From NCBI GenBank assembly GCA_021802325.1, contig JAKAAM010000031.1, positions 1-10,682 of the forward strand: DNA of 10,682 nucleotides, given 5' to 3'. This DNA comes from Nitrospirota bacterium (GTDB taxonomy: Bacteria; Nitrospirota_A; Leptospirillia; Leptospirillales; Leptospirillaceae). Position 1 is the first letter of the stretch; every line of letters begins with the position of its first letter. The translations under genes and the position numbers were made by a program. A model generated the notes under the pieces. That model was given only the letters and a program-made list of their open reading frames with translations, was not told where the DNA came from and did not search any database. This document shows, piece by piece, positions 1-6,224 of the stretch.

Positions 1-2
1 AG

Positions 3-206
3 AAAGGAAGGCAGAGCGTCTCGATTCCTGTTCTGTATCGGCTCGCATCGGCCCTCGGGGTGTCCCCGGAGATTCTGTTGCCCAAAAGCGTCGGAATGGG
101 CGTTGCCGATGACGGATCTGCATATTCGGAGAATTTGGCGCTTTCCGATCGGCAGAACATCTGGGTTCAGAACATTCTTCAGGAATCGCGGAACGACGAA
201 AAATGA
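3..206 (+). CDS. XRE-family helix-turn-helix protein, C-terminal part (5' end outside window)
   Basis: An open frame enters from the left edge and stops with TGA at 204-206, giving 67 visible residues. The first part, around GRQSVSIPVLYRLASALGVS, matches the last two helices of an XRE/Cro-type HTH domain (the usual pattern is roughly G-x-x-x-P-S-x-x-x-L-x-x-[IL]-A-x-A-L-x-V), followed by ILLPKS and a short charged tail. The gene ends 15 bases before the ImmA-type peptidase start, so the two are probably co-transcribed. In this arrangement the HTH protein is normally a repressor or antitoxin-like partner whose activity is controlled by the peptidase. The frame has no start codon in view. The HTH assignment rests on only about 30 residues, and the exact role (phage repressor, HigA-like antitoxin, stress regulator) cannot be told from what is visible. 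Confidence 0.6.
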   Translation, partial: KGRQSVSIPVLYRLASALGVSPEILLPKSVGMGVADDGSAYSENLALSDRQNIWVQNILQESRNDEK

Positions 207-221
207 ACGGGGTGTCTTAAG

Positions 222-761
222 GTGAAAAATGGTGTGGTCGAAAATCGGATGATCGCCGAAGCCGAGGGACTTCTCGAAAAGCTTGGGGTTGAAAGCGCGC
301 CCATTCCCGTGGATCGGATGGCGGAGTCCCTGGGGATCCGGATCGTCTACAAGCCCTATGAAGACGGAGACGACGTTTCGGGAATGCTCTACAGGGGGAA
401 TGGCCAACCTGTCATCGGGGTAAACAGTGCCCATCATATCCATCGGCAGAGGTTTACGATCGCCCACGAAATAGGCCACTTTCTTTTGCACGAGGGCAAA
501 ATGTATGTCGATACTCCCACCGTGAGATTCAGGGATTCGGTCTCGGGCCTAGCGATCGACGACGAGGAAATAGAAGCGAACGGGTTCGCCGCGGAACTGC
601 TTCTGCCGAGGAAGTTTCTGGAAAGGTCTCTTGACGGTCTATTCAAGAGGAAAGTTCGCGATCGGAAAGGAATCGTCGAGAAACTCTCTTCCGAATACAA
701 GGTAAGCTCCCAGACCGTGGAGTTTCGTCTCAAGAATCTGGGGGTCCTGTTGCCGGAATGA
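222..761 (+). CDS. ImmA/IrrE-family zinc metallopeptidase
   Basis: A 179-residue protein starting with GTG, with a ribosome-binding-like TTAAGG just before it; an in-frame ATG at 249 is an alternative start. The zinc peptidase motif HEIGH lies at residues 82-86 within FTIAHEIGHFLLH, and the second conserved block (EIEANGFAAELLLP, about 116-129) contains the glutamate expected to be the third zinc ligand. This is the COG2856/ImmA-IrrE family, whose members cleave or inactivate a partner XRE-type repressor in response to DNA damage or other stress. The HTH gene immediately upstream is the likely partner. The C-terminal segment (about 130-179) is basic and predicted helical, as usual for the family. 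Length is typical and the active site is complete, so it is probably functional. Its biological trigger is unknown. Confidence 0.88.
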   Translation: MKNGVVENRMIAEAEGLLEKLGVESAPIPVDRMAESLGIRIVYKPYEDGDDVSGMLYRGNGQPVIGVNSAHHIHRQRFTIAHEIGHFLLHEGKMYVDTPTVRFRDSVSGLAIDDEEIEANGFAAELLLPRKFLERSLDGLFKRKVRDRKGIVEKLSSEYKVSSQTVEFRLKNLGVLLPE

Positions 762-798
762 GGATTCGGTCCCGATCGGAGATTCCCGGGAGGAAATC

Positions 799-843
799 AT
801 GGCGATATCTAACACTCCACTCAGTGGCTGGTTCTGGCTGTAG
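799..843 (+). CDS. possible 14-residue small ORF with a strong ribosome binding site
   Basis: An ATG at 799 is preceded at good spacing by GGGAGGA (788-794), as strong a Shine-Dalgarno as any in the window, yet the frame encodes only MAISNTPLSGWFWL before TAG. It lies 37 bases after the ImmA-type gene, in the gap before the convergent nrtS-like remnant. It could be a true micropeptide, the start of a gene lost by deletion, or chance. Nothing else recognisable lies in 762-878. A weak AT-rich stem (872-884) followed by six T could end plus-strand transcription, but it is too weak to call. Confidence 0.2.
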   Translation: MAISNTPLSGWFWL

Positions 844-878
844 GAAACATAATCTTCAACATAATCGGGTGATATAGC

Positions 879-974
879 CTATATTTTTTCATCTTGAGAA
901 GATTTCTCATTGTGATGATTTTCTTGCGGATCTTTTCCAAGGAAAAAATTGTTTTTGAAATTGTTTTCGCAACA
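879..974 (-). pseudogene. 3' part of the nrtS-like gene, left of the IS1182-type insertion
   Basis: Read on the minus strand from the IS edge, this segment continues the frame of the NrtS-like gene found on the other side of the IS. After removal of the IS and one AACA copy, codon 95 (TGT) is followed by TGC and then 29 further codons to TAG (881-879). That gives a reconstructed product of about 125 residues. The tail is polar and rich in Asn, Lys and Glu, unlike the membrane-embedded core. NrtS proteins known to me are usually only about 70-80 residues, so the tail may be an extension or a read-through of a diverged end. The continuity is seen directly; that it was translated before insertion is inference. 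Confidence 0.5.
971..974. repeat. left copy of the AACA target-site duplication
   Basis: AACA immediately outside the left inverted repeat, matching AACA at 2652-2655 outside the right one. The choice of four bases is supported because deleting the IS plus one copy restores an open frame across the junction. Confidence 0.6.
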
Positions 975-990
975 GAGCCTGTTGCGAAAA
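975..990 (+). repeat. left terminal inverted repeat of the IS1182-type element
   Basis: GAGCCTGTTGCGAAAA, pairing with 2636-2651 with one mismatch. Together with the adjacent flank (964-974) it also forms a local perfect 11-bp palindrome around a GAGCC loop. Confidence 0.85.
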
Positions 991-1154
991 TAAAATCGGG
1001 AACCTGTAAAAAAACGGCATTCCATTCTCCAATCCTAACCCTCTGGAATGAACGAAACGGGATGAGGAAGACTGTGATCAGAACCGGACCAAACACTCTC
1101 CCACGTCTCTTTGGAGGATCCCAGGGATGGACATCTCCTGTGGGTATTCTCCCC

Positions 1155-2531
1155 TCATCCCGGACAAGAGGCCGAAGCCAGGCACGAGATTGCCTCTTTT
1201 CGTCTTTTGTTCACGGCTCTCCAGAGCTTCAGAAGGTTGTGGGCAGCGCAGATGAGCTTCCATTCCGACGCACACGCCGCAAGTCCCCGCCGCATGAACC
1301 GGGTCGCTCCACAGACGGTCTTGATCTGGCCGAAGACTCCCTCCACCATGGCGCCTCGCCGTTTCAGGATCTCCCGGGCCCGATCGCTGCGCATCTTCTC
1401 CTCGAACGGCGTGGGCGGTTTTTTCTTCGGTTCGCCTCCCTCTTTTCGCTTTCGTCCCCGGGTCTTCCGGAAGGGATTGAGAAAGAACTCCGTCGTTTCC
1501 GTCTTTTCTTTCGCGATCGCCGCTTCGTTCCAATATCCGGTATCGGCCACGACCTCCCGGGGAGTCTCGTCCATTCCTGCTGTTTTCAGGGTGCGTCGGG
1601 TCGCTTCCAGCATGGGAAGAAGCTGATGCTGGTCGTTGGCCTCCTGGGTGATCTCGGCTCCCACGATGATCTGGTCCTCCGTCACCACGATCTGGGCATT
1701 GTACGCCTGTACATACCCTTCCTTGCGGCTCTTCATGATCCGGCTCTCCGGGTCGGTCGTGTTGGCCTTGAGGGTGTCGGGATCGACCGGGGCCTCCTTG
1801 GGTTTTCGACCCCGAAGGGGGCCGGAGGTCTCTTCCCGCTCGGTCCGCTTTTCGGCTTTTTCTTCCTTCTCCCGCTCAAGCCGCTCGGCCTTGGCCTCAA
1901 GATCGGCCAGACACTTCCGGATCCGGCTCTTTCGCTCGTCCTTCCTGGCCAGAGCAGAAGGAAGACGGTTCCCGTCATCCGTTCCCGTCCTGTTTTCCTC
2001 CCGGTCCGTCGCCTCCGCCTCCGACATCCACCCCTTCACCTCCTCCCGGAGATGCGAGAGCGTCCGGTTGTCGTCCAGGGCCGCATTGGCCTTGATCTTG
2101 GTTCCGTCCAGGGCCACCCGGCCGAGTTTGGCCAATCCGGCATTCTTGCAGAGCAGAAGGATCTTGGGAAAGAGGTCTTCCAGCGCCGCTCCATGCTCCT
2201 TCCGGAACCGGGCGATGGAGGTGTGGTCCGGAAAAAGCTGGGCCGAGACCACCCGGTAGGCGACGTCCCGCACGCACAGCTGTTCGATCTTCCGGCTCGA
2301 CCGCTCTCCCTGGCAGTAGGCGTAGAGAAGCAGCGCCGCCATGATCCGGGGATCAAGACCCGGACGTCCCCGGGAGTCCTTCTCCAAAGAGCGCTCGAAG
2401 GCCGACAGATCCAAGGCCTCCACCGTCTCGATCAGGAAATAGACAATGTCGTCCTCCGGAAGCCAGTCCATCATGTTCGGCGGAAGAAGAAAGCTTTGGG
2501 TACGATGCTTCGTTTTGTAAAAATTGGCCAC
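1155..2531 (-). CDS. IS1182-family DDE transposase
   Basis: A 458-residue transposase starting with GTG at 2531, with AGGAT about ten bases upstream. It has the standard IS1182 layout: an N-terminal DUF772-like region (about 15-115, with LPEDDIVYFLIETVE and RGRPGLDPRIMAALLLYAY), then the catalytic domain with D142 in LDGTKIKANA, D330 in VVADTGYWNE and E397 in RRGAMVEGVFGQIK. Between the first two acidic residues is a highly charged, probably coiled-coil insertion (about 195-235). The GVFGQIK and HNLLKLWR blocks complete the C-terminal part. Length and all three catalytic acids are as expected, so it is likely active. It catalyses cut-and-paste movement of the surrounding element. Its antisense strand is open over its whole length, which is a compositional side effect. 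Confidence 0.93.
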   Translation of the reverse strand: MANFYKTKHRTQSFLLPPNMMDWLPEDDIVYFLIETVEALDLSAFERSLEKDSRGRPGLDPRIMAALLLYAYCQGERSSRKIEQLCVRDVAYRVVSAQLFPDHTSIARFRKEHGAALEDLFPKILLLCKNAGLAKLGRVALDGTKIKANAALDDNRTLSHLREEVKGWMSEAEATDREENRTGTDDGNRLPSALARKDERKSRIRKCLADLEAKAERLEREKEEKAEKRTEREETSGPLRGRKPKEAPVDPDTLKANTTDPESRIMKSRKEGYVQAYNAQIVVTEDQIIVGAEITQEANDQHQLLPMLEATRRTLKTAGMDETPREVVADTGYWNEAAIAKEKTETTEFFLNPFRKTRGRKRKEGGEPKKKPPTPFEEKMRSDRAREILKRRGAMVEGVFGQIKTVCGATRFMRRGLAACASEWKLICAAHNLLKLWRAVNKRRKEAISCLASASCPG

Positions 2532-2577
2532 GGAACCATCCTGGAAAAGGGTATGCGCTAAGTCTCTACCAGGAATG

Positions 2578-2604
2578 AGTATACTATAATTATATTTATA
2601 TCAA
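2578..2604 (-). promoter_or_regulatory. candidate transposase promoter
   Basis: Inside the right end of the IS, reading leftwards, TTGATA (2604-2599) and TATACT (2583-2578) lie 15 bases apart in a very AT-rich stretch, about 45 bases before the transposase GTG. The spacing is short for a sigma-70 promoter, so this is only a candidate. Confidence 0.35.
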
Positions 2605-2635
2605 AACATCTTACGCGATTAAGTGTGGGAGATTG

Positions 2636-2651
2636 TTTTTGCAACAGGCTC
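2636..2651 (-). repeat. right terminal inverted repeat of the IS1182-type element
   Basis: Plus-strand TTTTTGCAACAGGCTC, the reverse complement of the left end with one mismatch. Its outermost bases supply the GA of the TGA that now ends the truncated nrtS-like frame. Confidence 0.85.
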
Positions 2652-2937
2652 AACAGACTAAAAAAACACTATAGGATGAAACCACGAACGGTACCGCAAA
2701 ATTCAAGCAGACTTTATACCAGACCAATGGTTTTCCATTCAACAAATATGGAAACTGGTTGAAGGAGTTCAGTAAAAATCCCACGATCAATGCTGTCGGA
2801 ACAGATTTCCTGAGAGCAAATCTTGAAAAAACAAGGCGCAATCCCTGACGGATATCCAAATTTACCGCACGTTGTTTGGAGAAGGTGGGGTTATCTTCAC
2901 CTTGGGGAGGTTCCATTGGGATCCTTTCATCAAACAT
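2650..2937 (-). pseudogene. nrtS: NrtS-like nitrate/nitrite transporter gene, 5' part, interrupted by the IS
   Basis: An ATG at 2937, preceded by a weak CAGGAAA, opens a frame of 95 residues. After a polar N-terminus (about 1-40), the segment with LRKSVPTALIVGFLLNSFNQ and then YKVCLNFAVPFVVSSYSV closely resembles the two-helix core of NrtS, a small membrane protein implicated in nitrate/nitrite transport. The call is from remembered family consensus (VVG-x-x-L-x-x-x-NQ ... L-x-Y-x-VP-[FY]-x-VS-[ST]-Y). The stop codon TGA (2652-2650) is created by the IS junction: one base from the gene and two from the inverted repeat. Both membrane segments remain, so a shortened product might still work. 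The frame resumes at 974-879 beyond the IS. An IS1595-type remnant lies immediately upstream and may overlap its start. Confidence 0.6.
2652..2655. repeat. right copy of the AACA target-site duplication
   Basis: AACA directly outside the right inverted repeat; see the matching copy at 971-974. Confidence 0.6.
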
Positions 2938-2947
2938 TTTCCTGATT

Positions 2948-3143
2948 GCTCATGATCCTCAACCAGCTTTGCGAGCCGGTAGGGAAGTGGCGATGTTTTG
3001 GCCACTACAGACACAAACCGGGGAAGGAGGTCTTCCCGTCGGACCCGTCGGTTGAACCGATAGCAGAATTCGGCCAGATAGCGGGGAAGATGCTTTTCCC
3101 GGACTGCATGATAGGTCCCATGAATGGCGTTCTTTTCCGGAGG
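2948..3143 (-). pseudogene. IS1595-type transposase, C-terminal remnant
   Basis: After two adjacent TAA codons (3149-3144), a minus-strand frame reads through GTYHAVREKHLPRYLAEFCY and RFNRR, followed by LLPRFVSVVAKTSPLPYRLAKLVE. This is the characteristic C-terminus of IS1595/ISXO2-type DDE transposases (pattern G-x-Y-H-x-V-x-x-K-H-L-x-R-Y-L-x-E-F-x-x-R-x-N-R-R). No start codon and no catalytic domain are present, so roughly the first two thirds of the protein are missing. The frame stays open to a TAA at 2862, across the nrtS-like start, so the end of the remnant is uncertain. No inverted repeats were recognised. The remnant lies directly downstream of the truncated merB and may mark the event that removed the rest of merB. 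Confidence 0.7.
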
Positions 3144-3164
3144 TTATTATGGCAGCAAATGCTG

Positions 3165-3180
3165 ACCGGCTAAAGCCGGT
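3165..3180 (+). repeat. perfect 6-bp hairpin beside the merB breakpoint, IS200/IS605-end-like
   Basis: ACCGGCTAAAGCCGGT folds into a perfect 6-bp stem with a four-base loop and is followed by GGTTTTAACC. GC-rich hairpins of this form followed by a T/A-rich run are typical of ends of IS200/IS605 (tnpA/tnpB) elements, and no coding part of such an element is present. It lies exactly between the merB remnant (ends near 3199) and the IS1595 remnant (begins near 3143), so it may be a leftover of an intermediate insertion. The element-end reading is inference. Confidence 0.4.
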
Positions 3181-3198
3181 GGTTTTAACCTTACAATG

Positions 3199-3450
3199 GA
3201 AAATAAATCCCCTTGAGTCGATATCCATATGATTTGACCATGTTTCAAGGGAAACTTGAACAGCATTTTCAGAAAATCCCGATTCGTTGGCAAGATCCAA
3301 TCGAGTCGGGGCCTTGCCGGTACTCAAAAGCCGATAGAGGGCCAATGACAATCGTTTATCGCCGGGCCCCATCCGTGGCAATAATGAGGCGACCTGACCT
3401 TTCACACGTTCCGGATCTGAAAACTTTATGATGGTACAAGGATCCTTCAA
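3199..3450 (-). pseudogene. merB: merB (organomercurial lyase) N-terminal fragment
   Basis: TTG at 3450-3448 overlaps the merR stop (TGA 3449-3447) and sits 6-7 bases after GGGAGG, so this was a translationally coupled gene. The first ~84 residues resemble the winged-helix N-terminal domain of MerB: SLALYRLLSTGKAPTRLDLA, then a GFSENAVQVSLETW helix and HMDIDSRGFI, where MerB has its D-x-x-GNI-x-G strand. After about residue 84 the similarity stops. The open frame runs on to 2959 only by passing through the hairpin sequence and an out-of-frame IS1595 remnant. The catalytic C-terminal domain with the mercury-binding cysteines and aspartate is therefore missing, and C-Hg bond cleavage cannot be carried out. 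The strong RBS and overlap show it was once an operon member with merR. The identification rests on the N-terminal domain only. Confidence 0.6.
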
Positions 3451-3908
3451 GTTAATCCTCCCTTTTCCTTTTCAAGCAAGGACTCTTCCTTCTGATACCG
3501 TTCAAGGACTTCCAGGATGGGACACTCAGAGACATGGCCCGGGTTCTTGCAAGTCTCAATGAGATGTTCCAGGGCCTGTTGAATCCTCAAGAGGCTCCGG
3601 ATTTTCTCCTTGACCCGAAGGAGCTTGTTTTCCGCAAGTGTTTCAACGGACTGACATTTGGGACCAGGCATCTTTCGGATGCTCAAGATATCCTGGATTT
3701 CATGGAGGGAAAATCCTAGTTCCTTGGCATTATGGATAAATTTGAGACGAAACACGATCTCCCTGGGATATTCCCGATATCCCGATTCCCTTCGGGGAGG
3801 GTCAGGAATCAGTCTGCTCCGTTCATAGAACCGGATCGTATCGATGCTCACACCGGCCAACTTGGCCACTTTTCCGATGGTTAACCGCTCTTCCTCCCCC
3901 TTTTCCAT
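3447..3908 (-). CDS. merR: MerR mercury-responsive transcriptional regulator
   Basis: A 153-residue MerR-family activator with ATG at 3908, preceded by GGGAGGA at good spacing. The N-terminal winged HTH is clear (LTIGKVAKLAGVSIDTIRFY, about residues 9-28, then GYREYPREIVFRLKFI), followed by the LGFSLHEI helix and a long dimerisation helix (about 86-118). The three cysteines C85, C120 and C129 have the spacing 35 and 9, exactly that of the mercury-binding C82/C117/C126 of the Tn501 MerR. This supports a true Hg(II) sensor rather than a Cu, Zn, Pb or Cd relative. It represses and, with Hg, activates a promoter with an over-long spacer by untwisting DNA; such a site is seen at 7569-7600. Its position is unusual: 42 bases downstream of merA and co-directional, not divergent or first. 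It overlaps the merB fragment. Confidence 0.93.
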   Translation of the reverse strand: MEKGEEERLTIGKVAKLAGVSIDTIRFYERSRLIPDPPRRESGYREYPREIVFRLKFIHNAKELGFSLHEIQDILSIRKMPGPKCQSVETLAENKLLRVKEKIRSLLRIQQALEHLIETCKNPGHVSECPILEVLERYQKEESLLEKEKGGLT

Positions 3909-3949
3909 TCAACAATCCTCCCTGAGGCGCAATTCCTTTGCTCCTCTTT

Positions 3950-5614
3950 TTAACCCGCACAGCAAGAGAGTTGCTTCACGTCCCGATGAAAGGACTGAGC
4001 GCACAGCTTGAGACTTTCCACCATCGTCAGGTAAGGAAACAACTGGTCTCCGATTTCCCGGACGGTTCGTTTCGCCGCAATGGCCATTGCGGCGGTCTGA
4101 ATCACTTCTCCCCCTTCCGGAGCCAGGATCTGTACGCCGACCAGACGCCCAGTCGCTTGTTCGGCCACCATTTTGACCCATCCCCTGGTATCGAAATTGG
4201 CCAGGGCCCGGGGCACCTGATCGAGAGACAGGATTCGCGACTCGACATGCAATCCATGGGAGAGGGCCTCCGATTCCGTGAGACCGACCACCGCCACCTG
4301 AGGATCCGTGAAAATGACTTCCGGCAAATTGGAGAGATCCAGGGAGACCGGTTCCGGTTCCAGCATATTGGTCGCGGCCCGGGTTCCTGCAGCAGCCGCT
4401 ACATAGACAAACTTTGGGAGATTGGTGCAGTCTCCCACGGCATAGATCCCGGGCACGTTCGTTTCCAGGTGCTCGTTCACGATGACGGCCCCTTTGGAAT
4501 CGGTCAGGACGCCCGCCTTCTCGAGAGATAGATCTCGAGTATTGGGTGTTCGACCTGTGGCCACAAGAAGTGCGTCTCCCTCCAACTTCAAGCCGTCAAA
4601 GACAACATGAAAATTCCCATTGTTTTTACTGTAACTGACTTTTCGAGGGTCGGCATTGAAAAGGAACCTGATCCCTTCCGCTTCCAGATAACTCTGGAGC
4701 CCTTTCCCCAGATCCGGCTCCATCCTGTTCAGGATTTGGGTATTTCTTTCAATAATCGTGACCTGGGCACCCAGCCGCCGGTAAGCCTGTCCGATTTCGA
4801 CCGCCACGAATCCTCCCCCGAGAATAAGCAGATGGGAGGGGACCTTGTCGGCAAACAGGGCTTCGGTCGAGGTCCAGTACGGAGTCTCCAAAAGTCCCGG
4901 GATGTTCGGAACGGAAGGACGTGCCCCAGTAGCGATCAGGATGTGATCGGCCGCCAGGAGGAGTTCGCTTCCGTCATGCATTCGGACATGCACGGTTCGC
5001 GAGTTCTGAAAGGAGGCGAAACCTTCCAAAAGTGTGACATTGGGGAGTCCCTGAAGGAGTCGAGTATATTTTTCATCGCGGAGTTGGAGGACCCTCTCCT
5101 CGCGTTGTCTTTTTAGAACGATGTCGGAAAAGGCGGGATGAGTGGGGACGATGCCCTCAAAGGGTTGGGACATCGGCTGATGGACATGGTGCGCTTGCCG
5201 GATCAGGATCTTGGACGGGATGCACCCGACATTGACGCAGGTCCCCCCAAGAATCCAACGCTCGATCAGAGTCACCTTCGCTCCAAGCTCTGATGCTCGA
5301 ATCGCTGCGGCAAACGCCCCGGAGCCGGCTCCGATAATAACCACATGCTTTGGAGAGTCCATTGGGAAAGGTCCGGGAGACGGAGGTGTCCGAACAGATT
5401 CGGTCCCGATCGGTTCAAGATCGTAGCCCGCCTTCTGAACGGATTTTTTAAGTTTGGAGAAAGGGATCTCTTCTGTCGCCGCAATCTCTCCGATACCTTC
5501 GTCAAAAGACACCTCGGCGGACAGGATTTTGGGATTCTCGAGAAGGGCCTTTTCCACGGTCTTCGCACAATGGTCGCAGGTCATCCCCTTAACATAAAAA
5601 GTCATCTTTTTCAT
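3950..5614 (-). CDS. merA: MerA mercuric reductase with N-terminal metal-binding domain
   Basis: A 554-residue cytoplasmic flavoprotein that reduces Hg(II) to volatile Hg(0) with NADPH. ATG at 5614 follows a strong GGAGGGAGAGG. Domains in order: an HMA domain (1-70) with GMTCDHC (C13, C16) that can pass mercury to the core; a linker; the FAD-binding motif VVIIGAGSGAFAAAIRA (91-107); the redox-active pair C126/C131 in GGTCVNVGCIPSK; the NAD(P)H-binding LLILGGGFVAVEIGQAYRRLG; the second FAD motif IYAVGDC; and the dimerisation domain with FPYLTMVESLKLCAQSF. It ends in LSCCAG, whose paired cysteines (551, 552) hand mercury to the active site of the partner subunit. All key residues are present and length is normal, so it should be functional. 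An IS1380-like remnant now separates it from merP; merR follows after 42 bases. Confidence 0.97.
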   Translation of the reverse strand: MKKMTFYVKGMTCDHCAKTVEKALLENPKILSAEVSFDEGIGEIAATEEIPFSKLKKSVQKAGYDLEPIGTESVRTPPSPGPFPMDSPKHVVIIGAGSGAFAAAIRASELGAKVTLIERWILGGTCVNVGCIPSKILIRQAHHVHQPMSQPFEGIVPTHPAFSDIVLKRQREERVLQLRDEKYTRLLQGLPNVTLLEGFASFQNSRTVHVRMHDGSELLLAADHILIATGARPSVPNIPGLLETPYWTSTEALFADKVPSHLLILGGGFVAVEIGQAYRRLGAQVTIIERNTQILNRMEPDLGKGLQSYLEAEGIRFLFNADPRKVSYSKNNGNFHVVFDGLKLEGDALLVATGRTPNTRDLSLEKAGVLTDSKGAVIVNEHLETNVPGIYAVGDCTNLPKFVYVAAAAGTRAATNMLEPEPVSLDLSNLPEVIFTDPQVAVVGLTESEALSHGLHVESRILSLDQVPRALANFDTRGWVKMVAEQATGRLVGVQILAPEGGEVIQTAAMAIAAKRTVREIGDQLFPYLTMVESLKLCAQSFHRDVKQLSCCAG

Positions 5615-5655
5615 GATTTACCTCTCCCTCCTCGTGAGTTCCGAATCACACTTTC

Positions 5656-5673
5656 CCCTAAATCCGATTTAGA
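5656..5673 (+). repeat. terminal inverted repeat of the IS1380-like remnant (merA side)
   Basis: 18-base repeat pairing with 6225-6242 at 16 of 18 positions. The two differing bases make this copy internally palindromic (CTAAATC-C-GATTTAG), 41 bases upstream of the merA start. Confidence 0.7.
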
Positions 5674-5799
5674 CCTGATCCGGGACTTTCCAAAGTCTCT
5701 TGTTTTCAAATCCCGGTCACTCCCGGACGGGATCCGGCTTTTTCCGAGGGTCTTCGGATCTGGTGATGGATCCCCCCCGGGGGGCCCTTTCTCCAGATC

Positions 5800-6130
5800 C
5801 CCCATCCGTCGGAGCCACTGCCCCACCGTGTCTTCGTCCGGAAGAACCTCCTGTCCCATCACACCTAGGACCGCCGCCTCCCACCGAAGGTCCCGCAGAT
5901 CCGACAGCCGCCGTCCCCCCAGGTCCAGCAGACCGACTAGGGTCTCCACGAAAACCCTCAGCCCGAACCCCCGGTTGCTGCCCGGGACCGGCGGTTTCGT
6001 TTGACCAGGTCCGGAATCTTCATCCCTTTCAGGAACTCCCCGAAGGCCAGAAAGCCCCCTCTCCCGCCAGGCGTTCGTTCGTCCGCTCCAGCTTGATTCC
6101 AGACAGCTCCCTGTTTACCACGATCTTCGG
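5800..6130 (-). pseudogene. IS1380-type transposase N-terminal remnant with frameshifts
   Basis: No single frame is intact, but three overlapping frames together give the expected N-terminus of an IS1380-like transposase. From about 6130: IVVNRELSGIKLERTNERLAG, then (shifted) GGFLAFGEFLKGMKIPDLVK, then (shifted again) PVPGSNRGFGLRVFVETLVG, continuing LLDLGGRRLSDLRDLR and LPDEDTVGQWLRRMGD. This matches the pattern of a T-N-E-x-L opening, a GG-x-x-x-F-x-E-F-L block, a PGSNRG block and a P-S/D-x-D-T-x-G-x-WLRR block. After WLRRMGD (near 5800) the similarity ends; the catalytic domain is absent. At least two frameshifts and a large deletion make it dead. Confidence 0.7.
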
Positions 6131-6224
6131 CCCTCCTGCCCTGTTGTGGTTTTCACCGTTCAGGTTAGAGTGTATCTCACCGAAAATCCCACAGGAAAGA
6201 GGGCTTTCTTTGTTTCACGCCTCT

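Larger units (their letters stand above)
975..2651 (-). mobile_element. complete IS1182-family insertion sequence, 1677 bp
   Basis: The element is bounded by inverted repeats at 975-990 (GAGCCTGTTGCGAAAA) and 2636-2651 (reverse complement GAGCCTGTTGCAAAAA), 15 of 16 positions identical. It is flanked on both sides by the four bases AACA (971-974 and 2652-2655), the probable target duplication. It carries one intact transposase gene on the minus strand. About 180 non-coding bases follow the transposase stop and about 120 precede its start. The intact gene, near-perfect repeats and direct repeat suggest a fairly recent insertion. It disrupts the nrtS-like gene. Confidence 0.88.

Noticed and set aside
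894..2561. A 555-codon plus-strand open frame covering the IS
   Set aside because: It is antisense to the clear IS1182 transposase; its product is low-complexity and Arg/Leu/Pro-rich, starts outside the IS, and matches no family.
2959..3450. A single 163-residue gene downstream of merR
   Set aside because: Only the first ~84 residues are MerB-like. The rest passes through a hairpin sequence and an IS1595 remnant whose real frame is different.
5657..5672. Palindrome CTAAATC-C-GATTTAG as an operator of merA
   Set aside because: It coincides with the IS1380-like inverted repeat, whose partner copy at 6225-6242 lacks the palindrome, so the transposon end explains it.
5611..5949. A 112-residue gene between merP and merA
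   Set aside because: It is the last, frameshifted part of the IS1380-like transposase N-terminus running out through the inverted repeat and the merA ribosome binding site.
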